DNA from: Ohtaekwangia sp036503775
GTDB lineage: Bacteria; Bacteroidota; Bacteroidia; Cytophagales; Cyclobacteriaceae
Direction: 5' to 3'
Length of the DNA: 20,625 nucleotides
Assembly: GCA_036503775.1 (NCBI GenBank)
Contig: DASXWH010000275.1
Coordinates: 1 to 20,625 of the forward strand
Below are positions 15,421-20,625 of this stretch, one piece after another. The notes beneath the pieces were generated by a model. It did not search any database and was not told the origin of the DNA. It saw only the letters and a list, made by a program, of their open reading frames with translations. Both the position numbers and the translations under genes were made by a program. Position 1 is the stretch's first letter. Each line of letters begins with the position of its first letter.

Positions 15421-15436
15421 CGGGCCAGCGCGACTT
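15404..15436 (-). terminator. Hairpin after the toroid-protein gene, overlapping the next promoter
   Basis: An 11-bp perfect, GC-rich stem: AAGTCGCGCTG (15404-15414) with CAGCGCGACTT (15426-15436), 11-base loop. It begins 22 bases after the stop of the 15459-16766 gene. On the minus strand it is followed by TCTTATTAG, a modest U-rich tail. The loop carries the -33 element of the downstream lipoprotein gene, so both functions share the same DNA. Confidence 0.7.
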
Positions 15437-15458
15437 CGAACCGCTTACCACCGCTATT

Positions 15459-16766
15459 CTATTTTCCTAACTCAACAAGCTTATCTACATCATTGTTAAC
15501 CGAAAGAATCAACAAACAGGTAGCTGTACAAAACACCGGACTGGTAATGCAATGATGACCATTCCAGCTACCATCATTGTTCTGAATGTTGATCATTCGA
15601 CCTGAAATGTTATCATACCATTTCTGCCAGGTATTGTCCTTATTAATGATCATGCTTTCTCCCGTTTGCAGGTAACTCAGAAATTCTTCGCCCCCATTGC
15701 TGCCAAATCCATCCATGACATCTTCGCGTTGTGCCTGAACTTTAGCCGACTCGTATACTTCATAGGCCGTTGAATATTTCAATGCCTTATCACGATCATA
15801 TCCAATCTTCTGCAGATTTTCAGCGGAAGCAGGCGCACTCTGTGGAAGCCTTCTCTCTTTTTTAGCCGCTTCCATTTCTTCCTTTACCTTTCGTGCTTCC
15901 TTGGCACTTGCCCGTGCAGAACCGGTTACGGAGTACAACACAATACCCGCTCCCATATCTGTCTTGGCTTCACCGGTACGGGCATCGTAATTACTTTTCT
16001 GATAGGTACGTGATTTTTCGAGTGCCCCGTCATCCACCGCTGCTCCCTTTGACTGAGCGGTTTCCAGTGCATTATTGGCCAGAGATGATTGCAATACACC
16101 TGCCCAGCCGGCACCACTGGTACTGCCATCCTCCTGCTGATTCTGCTGGATCTTCTGAACACAAGTATCCAATGATCTTTTGATGCGTGATTTCAACGCT
16201 GCATCGTGCTGTACATAGTCGATGATATTCGAAAGGAACTGAGCTGTAAGGATCACATCAATATTAACACCCAGCTTCGTCTGAATCTGCGTATTGGTTT
16301 CGGTGGTAATTGTACTGCTGTTGGGAGATGACGTCTCAACGGTTTCCAGCAAATAGTATAACGCCTTGCGGAGTTGAAGCGCATATGTTCCCTGGGTCAG
16401 GGTATTCCCGCTTCGCAGTATTGCCATCGCCACCATGGAAGTTGTGGCCGGATCGGCCGGTACAGCATGCGGATCCATTTCCTGCTGATGGTAATGACTT
16501 CCGGCTCCCCAGCCACCTTTTGCATTTTGTGCTTTCGCGATCCAGGCCAACCCACGATCCATTGAAACCACTACCTTATCCGGAGTTTTAAAACGAAAGC
16601 TTGAATCTGCTGATTCCTCTCCCATCAATGTACGGAACACACATCCCTTCGGAGGGACAAACGGAGCATAATTTTTCTTTGGCCTGACTTCCTTTCGGAA
16701 AGAAAAGGCCAGTGACATGACAGCACCTGCCATCAATATGGCGAGTGACACTTTCCAGGTTCTCAT
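15459..16766 (-). CDS. Exported squalene-cyclase/prenyltransferase-like toroid protein
   Basis: A 435-residue protein with an N-terminal signal or anchor (about 5-23). Three QW-type repeats place it with the squalene cyclase/prenyltransferase alpha-alpha toroid superfamily: AQNAKGGWGAG (79-89), QQNQQEDGSTSGAGWA (207-222) and IQNNDGSWNG (394-403). The last is followed by HHCITSPVFCTATCLLIL with three cysteines (406, 413, 417). The DxDD acid motif of terpene cyclases is absent, so terpene cyclisation is unlikely. Between repeats 2 and 3 lies a charged, helix-prone stretch (about 284-310, ARASAKEARKVKEEM...) that is not part of a normal repeat. Similar exported proteins occur in Planctomycetes and Bacteroidota as unassigned 'prenyltransferase/squalene oxidase repeat' proteins. 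The role is unknown; binding of a lipid or peptide in the toroid is a guess. Confidence 0.8.
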   Translation of the reverse strand: MRTWKVSLAILMAGAVMSLAFSFRKEVRPKKNYAPFVPPKGCVFRTLMGEESADSSFRFKTPDKVVVSMDRGLAWIAKAQNAKGGWGAGSHYHQQEMDPHAVPADPATTSMVAMAILRSGNTLTQGTYALQLRKALYYLLETVETSSPNSSTITTETNTQIQTKLGVNIDVILTAQFLSNIIDYVQHDAALKSRIKRSLDTCVQKIQQNQQEDGSTSGAGWAGVLQSSLANNALETAQSKGAAVDDGALEKSRTYQKSNYDARTGEAKTDMGAGIVLYSVTGSARASAKEARKVKEEMEAAKKERRLPQSAPASAENLQKIGYDRDKALKYSTAYEVYESAKVQAQREDVMDGFGSNGGEEFLSYLQTGESMIINKDNTWQKWYDNISGRMINIQNNDGSWNGHHCITSPVFCTATCLLILSVNNDVDKLVELGK

Positions 16767-16891
16767 GCAATTAAAATTTGATTACGTGGATTAAGATGTC
16801 ATGAACCCATACATTCCATAAAACTTATACTTATTTTTAATCCAGGCCTGTTTGATTTTTTTGTGATTTGCAGGCTTTAAACCAGACAACT

Positions 16892-17890
16892 ATGACCTCC
16901 AGGCGCCTTGTGAAAATTACTTTTCCTGTTTTGTTACTGATTGGTATTTATTTCCTTGGCCCAGAACCTGATGTGCCTGTATTCAATCCAGCAATGCCTG
17001 TTGTTCCAGGTGATCCTGTAGCCCTGGAAAACTATGTGAATGCCAATGAAAAAAAACATCAGGTTAAACCTGGCAATGAAGCTGAGATCGTATGGTACGA
17101 CAGCGCAAAACAAAAAACAGAATATGCTGTGGTATACCTCCACGGTTACACGGCCAGTAAAATGGAGGGTGATCCTACTCATCGGAGATTTGCCAAAACC
17201 TTTGGTGCCAATCTTTATCTTTCACGATTAGCCGATCATGGCATCGATACAACCGAAACATTATTGTTGTTTACAGCTGATCGTTTCTGGGAAAGCGCTA
17301 AGGAAGCACTCGCCATCGGAAAACAACTGGGTCATAAAGTAATTTTGATCGGTACCTCTACCGGCAGTACCGTGGCCTTGAAACTGGCTGCTGATTATCC
17401 CGAAGATGTGTATGCGATGATCAATTTATCTCCCAATGCCGGACTACGCGATCCTGCTGCTTTCCTGTTGAATGATCCATGGGGATTATACATTGCCCGT
17501 GCCGTATTGGGTGGAAAATACCGTGTGACCAATGCCTCAGAAGAACATGCCAAATACTGGAATAAGAAAAGCCGGATTGAATCCCTGACAGAGCTGGAAC
17601 AATTACTGGAAACTACGATGACCAACGAAACTTTCCAGCGTGTCAAACAACCTGTACTTAACTTATATTATTATAAGAATGATGAAGAGCAGGACTCCGA
17701 AGTAAGTGTAGAGAAGATCCTTTGGATGCATGACCAACTAGGGACGTCCACTGATATGAAACAGGCCGTTGCATTTCCGGAAGCCGGTGCTCATGTTATC
17801 GGTGCAGCCATGTCTTCAAAAGACCTGGAGGGTGTCAACGCTGCTATTGAAAAGTTTGCTGTTGAAAAACTGGGACTTGTTAAACATTAA
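16892..17890 (+). CDS. Membrane-anchored alpha/beta hydrolase
   Basis: From ATG 16892 the protein has 332 residues: a positively charged start (MTSRRLVK), one hydrophobic helix (about 9-23, FPVLLLIGIYFLG) as signal anchor, then an alpha/beta hydrolase domain of the serine aminopeptidase/monoglyceride-lipase type. VVYLHGYTASKMEG gives the oxyanion loop, LIGTSTGST the nucleophile Ser156, and GAHVIG the base His301; the acid is probably Asp264 or Asp267 in KNDEEQDSE. The catalytic set therefore looks complete. The longest frame begins at a TTG (16868), but this adds only a few polar residues and ATG 16892 is preferred. It is divergent from the toroid-protein gene and its stop codon lies inside a 23-bp inverted repeat. 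Substrate unknown: a lipid, ester or peptide facing the periplasm is plausible. Confidence 0.87.
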   Translation: MTSRRLVKITFPVLLLIGIYFLGPEPDVPVFNPAMPVVPGDPVALENYVNANEKKHQVKPGNEAEIVWYDSAKQKTEYAVVYLHGYTASKMEGDPTHRRFAKTFGANLYLSRLADHGIDTTETLLLFTADRFWESAKEALAIGKQLGHKVILIGTSTGSTVALKLAADYPEDVYAMINLSPNAGLRDPAAFLLNDPWGLYIARAVLGGKYRVTNASEEHAKYWNKKSRIESLTELEQLLETTMTNETFQRVKQPVLNLYYYKNDEEQDSEVSVEKILWMHDQLGTSTDMKQAVAFPEAGAHVIGAAMSSKDLEGVNAAIEKFAVEKLGLVKH

Positions 17891-17951
17891 TCGTTATCCG
17901 TTTATCCATTTTGTTCAGTATCACATTCATGGATAAACGGGTAACGATTAA
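17887..17951 (+). terminator. Long inverted repeat at the 3' end of the hydrolase gene
   Basis: Left arm 17887-17909 and right arm 17929-17951 are 23 bases each, complementary except at one position, with a 19-base loop. The mismatch is a T-G pair in a plus-strand transcript (allowed as U-G) but A-C in a minus-strand one, so the stem favours the plus transcript. The hydrolase stop codon TAA (17888-17890) is within the left arm. No good U-tract follows, so it may protect the mRNA end rather than terminate; a repeat element is another option. Confidence 0.5.
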
Positions 17952-17954
17952 CAT

Positions 17955-18686
17955 TCATTGAAGCTTCTCGATCCTGGCATTTCCAAAAATCAAACCTCTG
18001 TTGATATCTGCATTACCTGCATAATAGACATGAGATTCCCCAAACGAATTGACTTTCAATTCATCCTGTGTGTTTAGTTTGATTTTGCTCTCACCATAAA
18101 TATTGGTGATCGTAGCAAAGCTTTTCAGTGCCTGAGTATCAATTTTGTTTTCACCGAATAGCCTGTACTTCTGATAATCAGCTTTACCGCCTTTTACCTT
18201 CAGGTCATTCTCACCATAGAGACTGGTTTTAAAGTATCCGGTCTGCACTGAAGCCAGGTTGATCTCGTTTTCACCGTAGGCCTTCAGTTTAAATTTCTTT
18301 GCATCCAACGGACCATTGCAGGTTAATTCCTGATTACCCCGGATCTCCAGTGCTTTCAGATCGCGATAGGTTACATACGCTGTAACTTCAACATTTTTAT
18401 AAATCCCTTCGCGCCTGTTCTCATTCACCCGTATGGTGTGTTCTGTTACCCGGGCATCATCGAGGTAAACGCAAAGTGTCTTTCCATTCACTTCAATATT
18501 GATTTTACTTTCCGTAACACCTGAATAGATCAGGCGAATACTTTCATGATCACCTTTTTCCAGAATAAGATTCACCTTGGGTGACACCACGATCTTGTTA
18601 AAAGACCGGAGCTCCTTTGTTATTTCCTGTGCTGAAGCTGCCCATGCACCTACCAGGAAAGCTGCTGATAAAATATACCTTTTCAT
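17955..18686 (-). CDS. GIN-domain secreted protein (DUF2807, adhesin-head type)
   Basis: Exported 243-residue protein with a Sec signal peptide (about 1-19, AAFLVGAWAASAQ; cut after SA). The rest is a GIN/DUF2807 domain (PF10988), the 'putative auto-transporter adhesin head' family common in Bacteroidota, predicted to form a beta-helix. SFNKIVVSPKVNLILEKGD is the usual start. From residue 117 it has a regular turn ladder, with RGNQ, YGEN, YGEN, FGEN, YGES, FGES and FGNA, glycines at 117, 138, 158, 178, 198, 216 and 235, almost exactly 20 residues apart. The longest frame to 18740 adds a polar non-signal stretch and is not used. It lies 79 bases downstream of the second FtsX permease gene on the same strand. 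Function in this family is not established; surface structure or envelope stress roles are proposed by name only. Confidence 0.88.
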   Translation of the reverse strand: MKRYILSAAFLVGAWAASAQEITKELRSFNKIVVSPKVNLILEKGDHESIRLIYSGVTESKINIEVNGKTLCVYLDDARVTEHTIRVNENRREGIYKNVEVTAYVTYRDLKALEIRGNQELTCNGPLDAKKFKLKAYGENEINLASVQTGYFKTSLYGENDLKVKGGKADYQKYRLFGENKIDTQALKSFATITNIYGESKIKLNTQDELKVNSFGESHVYYAGNADINRGLIFGNARIEKLQ

Positions 18687-18765
18687 ACTGTTTTTGAGGT
18701 TGTTCAGGTGTAAGACAACCCTGCACCAGGTTACCCCCACGCGCAGTTAAAAAAATATCAGCGCA

Positions 18766-20625
18766 TTATTCGTCCCGTAGAGAATTAACAGGATTACCTC
18801 CTGCAGCTTTATATGCCCGGAAGCTCACGGCTAAAAAAGCAATGCTAAACGTAGCCACACCGGCCACTATAAAAGTCCACCACGGCATGGTGATGTGGTA
18901 GGCAAACCTTCCCAGCCACACATGCATCAGCCACCAGGTAATGGGCCAGGCAATAAGGTTGGCAATGAGAACCAGCCTGAGAAAATCGCGGTTAAGTAAG
19001 TTTACAATACTGCCTTCTGTGGCTCCAAGTACCTTACGAATACCTATTTCCTTAATACGCTGTTCAGCCGTGAATGTAGCCAGTCCGAAAAGTCCCAGGC
19101 AGGCAATCACAATTGCTAAAACGGTAAACCCGAGAAATAACATGCCGATGCGTTTTTCCGTGCTGTGTTTATTTTCAAAATTTTCATCCAGAAAAGTATA
19201 CTCAAACGGAGCATTCGGGGAATATTTCTTCCACAGTGCACGGATAAATTCAAGCGTTGCTTCCTGATCATTATTCTGAATGCGAACGGCCATTTCCCAA
19301 TTCGGTTGAACCCCGAGGGTTACCGCCATGGGTTGAATCGGATCACGCAGCGACTGAAAATTAAAATCCTGAATGATGCCGATCACTTCACGTTCGCCAT
19401 AGAGGGTACGAAGTTTTTGTTGCTCCATTCGGGTAAATCCAAGTTTATCGGCAGCAGCCTGATTTAAAATAATAGCCGTAGAATCAGCCGGAAAATCGGG
19501 AGAAAAGAAACGACCCGTCACCATTTTATACTGCATGGTGCGCAAGTGATCGTAATCCATTTCATAGACTGCGAGTATATAATCTTTATTCGGATCAGTT
19601 GTACTGAATACGTCATTCCAGTCGATATTCGGTGGAAGCCGGTTACTGTAACTTGCAGCTATGATAGCCGGGTTCTTTAACAATTCTTCTTTAAATGCTT
19701 TTCCATTCTCGCCCAGATTTCGTGTGTGCAGGAGGTTGATGATATTTCGCTTATCGAAACCAAGGTTGATATTCTGCACATGTCTTAGCTGCAGGTATAC
19801 AACAAGTGTCGCGATGATCAACCCGGCCGAGATGAGAAACTGGAACACCACAAGAACGTTGCGTATTCCATAACTCCGGAGACGGGAACGAATACGTCCT
19901 TTCATTACATCAATCGGGCTGAACATGGTGAGGTAAAATGCCGGATAACTTCCTGCCATCAGTCCAACAACGAGAGTGAGTACTACCATTACCGATAAAA
20001 ATGCAGGTTCAAACAAAACGGAAAGGCTCAGGTGCTTACCGGTAAAGTAATTAAAGGGGCCAAGTGCAACACTGACAATAAAGAGTGCGAGCAACACAGC
20101 TAAAGCAATATAGAAATAGGACTCCAGCAGGAACTGGCCCATCAAGCGCGTTGATTGCGCACCTACGGTTTTACGTACTCCAACTTCCTTCGCACGTGTA
20201 GCTGAACGAGCGGTGGATAGATTCATGAAGTTTATACAGGCAAGCAGGGTAATGAATATGGCAATGGCTCCAAACAAATAGAGGTATTGGATGTTTCCAT
20301 TGGCTTCAATCTCGTCTGACAGATCCGAATGCAAATGAATGGAAAGCAGTGGCTGAATAAAAAATCCGAGACGGTTACCCTGGCTGTTAAATTGAGTGAT
20401 GTCTACCTGCCTGATTTTTTCCAGCTCGGCCTGGATCTGAACTGAGACAAATTTTTTAAGATGCTCCGAAAGGGTTTCTTTGGGAGTTCCTGCATTGAGT
20501 TTTGCGTAGGTAATCACTTTTCCGTTAGTCCAGCTGTCTAGGGTAGATTCATCCCACGACTTCATGGAAAGGATAAATGTAAAATGAAAGTGACTGTTGG
20601 GTGGCGGATCTTCAGCTATGCCCCG
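18766..20625 (-). CDS. ABC transporter permease, FtsX/MacB type (partial, cut by window edge)
   Basis: C-terminal part (about 620 residues in the window) of a second large FtsX/MacB permease. The frame stays open to the right edge, and the 20 codons before the ATG at 20565 read as EDPPPNSHFHFTFILS, a family-typical stretch of the first periplasmic domain, so that ATG is internal and the true start is beyond the window. Visible after it: the remaining periplasmic domain, FtsX helices with TRAKEVGVRKTVGA (coupling motif 1), NPVNSLRDE at the end, and QRIKEIGIRKVLGA (coupling motif 2) near the C-terminal helices. It is a relative of the permease at 37-2421, but the pair differ enough that they are not a recent duplicate. 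Function and ATPase partner are unknown. Confidence 0.92.
   Translation of the reverse strand, partial: RGIAEDPPPNSHFHFTFILSMKSWDESTLDSWTNGKVITYAKLNAGTPKETLSEHLKKFVSVQIQAELEKIRQVDITQFNSQGNRLGFFIQPLLSIHLHSDLSDEIEANGNIQYLYLFGAIAIFITLLACINFMNLSTARSATRAKEVGVRKTVGAQSTRLMGQFLLESYFYIALAVLLALFIVSVALGPFNYFTGKHLSLSVLFEPAFLSVMVVLTLVVGLMAGSYPAFYLTMFSPIDVMKGRIRSRLRSYGIRNVLVVFQFLISAGLIIATLVVYLQLRHVQNINLGFDKRNIINLLHTRNLGENGKAFKEELLKNPAIIAASYSNRLPPNIDWNDVFSTTDPNKDYILAVYEMDYDHLRTMQYKMVTGRFFSPDFPADSTAIILNQAAADKLGFTRMEQQKLRTLYGEREVIGIIQDFNFQSLRDPIQPMAVTLGVQPNWEMAVRIQNNDQEATLEFIRALWKKYSPNAPFEYTFLDENFENKHSTEKRIGMLFLGFTVLAIVIACLGLFGLATFTAEQRIKEIGIRKVLGATEGSIVNLLNRDFLRLVLIANLIAWPITWWLMHVWLGRFAYHITMPWWTFIVAGVATFSIAFLAVSFRAYKAAGGNPVNSLRDE

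Noticed and set aside
18698..18720. Inverted repeat GGTTGT / ACAACC with 11-base spacer upstream of the GIN gene
   Set aside because: Six-base arms with a long spacer are expected by chance in this amount of sequence, and no promoter box aligns with it.

Overview
The window looks like chromosomal DNA of a Bacteroidota member, most likely from the Cytophagales (a Chryseolinea/Ohtaekwangia-like lineage). This is inferred from gene content and promoter style; no rRNA or other phylogenetic marker is present. Pointers are two large FtsX/MacB-type permeases ending in the family-typical LRDE, a GIN-domain adhesin-head protein, a DUF4382 lipoprotein, a NrtR-type Nudix regulator, many short Bacteroidota-style lipoproteins, and several matches to the Bacteroidota promoter (TTG, about 19 bp, TAnnTTTG) with no Shine-Dalgarno tracts. 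I see no tRNA, rRNA, CRISPR array, insertion sequence, phage gene or plasmid gene. It reads as ordinary core or near-core chromosome.

Layout. (1) 37-2987, minus strand: an ABC-type FtsX permease, and upstream of it a small secreted protein of unknown function. The gap between them carries a perfect 18-bp palindrome among repeated TGTTCA half-sites. (2) 3078-6214, plus strand: a winged-helix (HTH_42) protein, a Bax-like glucosaminidase lipoprotein and a polysaccharide-deacetylase lipoprotein. The last two are close neighbours and both look like envelope glycan enzymes. (3) 6220-8167, minus strand: a Tat-exported sugar isomerase/epimerase-like TIM barrel and a DUF4382 lipoprotein, separated by a clear terminator. 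(4) 8436-9422, plus strand: an unknown lipoprotein with a good promoter and a strong bidirectional terminator. (5) 9496-13154, minus strand: a two-domain secreted esterase/peptidase and a GH3 glycosidase, probably one carbohydrate-degradation unit. Divergent from it at 13285-14040 (plus) is a Nudix-fold regulator with a broken catalytic motif, and the shared control region holds a palindrome over the GH3 promoter. (6) 14046-16766, minus strand: a small conserved unknown protein, an acidic unknown lipoprotein and an exported squalene-cyclase-like toroid protein. (7) 16892-17890, plus strand: a membrane-anchored alpha/beta hydrolase whose stop codon lies inside a 23-bp inverted repeat. (8) 17955-20625, minus strand: a GIN-domain protein with a 20-residue repeat, and the 3' part of a second FtsX permease that runs off the right edge.

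No single multi-gene novel system stands out. The best leads are regulatory: the Nudix-regulator/GH3 divergon with its operator-like palindrome, the PadR-like palindrome cluster before the first permease, and an intrinsic-terminator-like hairpin whose loop holds the -33 box of the next gene. The exported cyclase-like toroid is the most unusual protein. Where I chose a start downstream of the longest open frame, the reason is stated in the entry.
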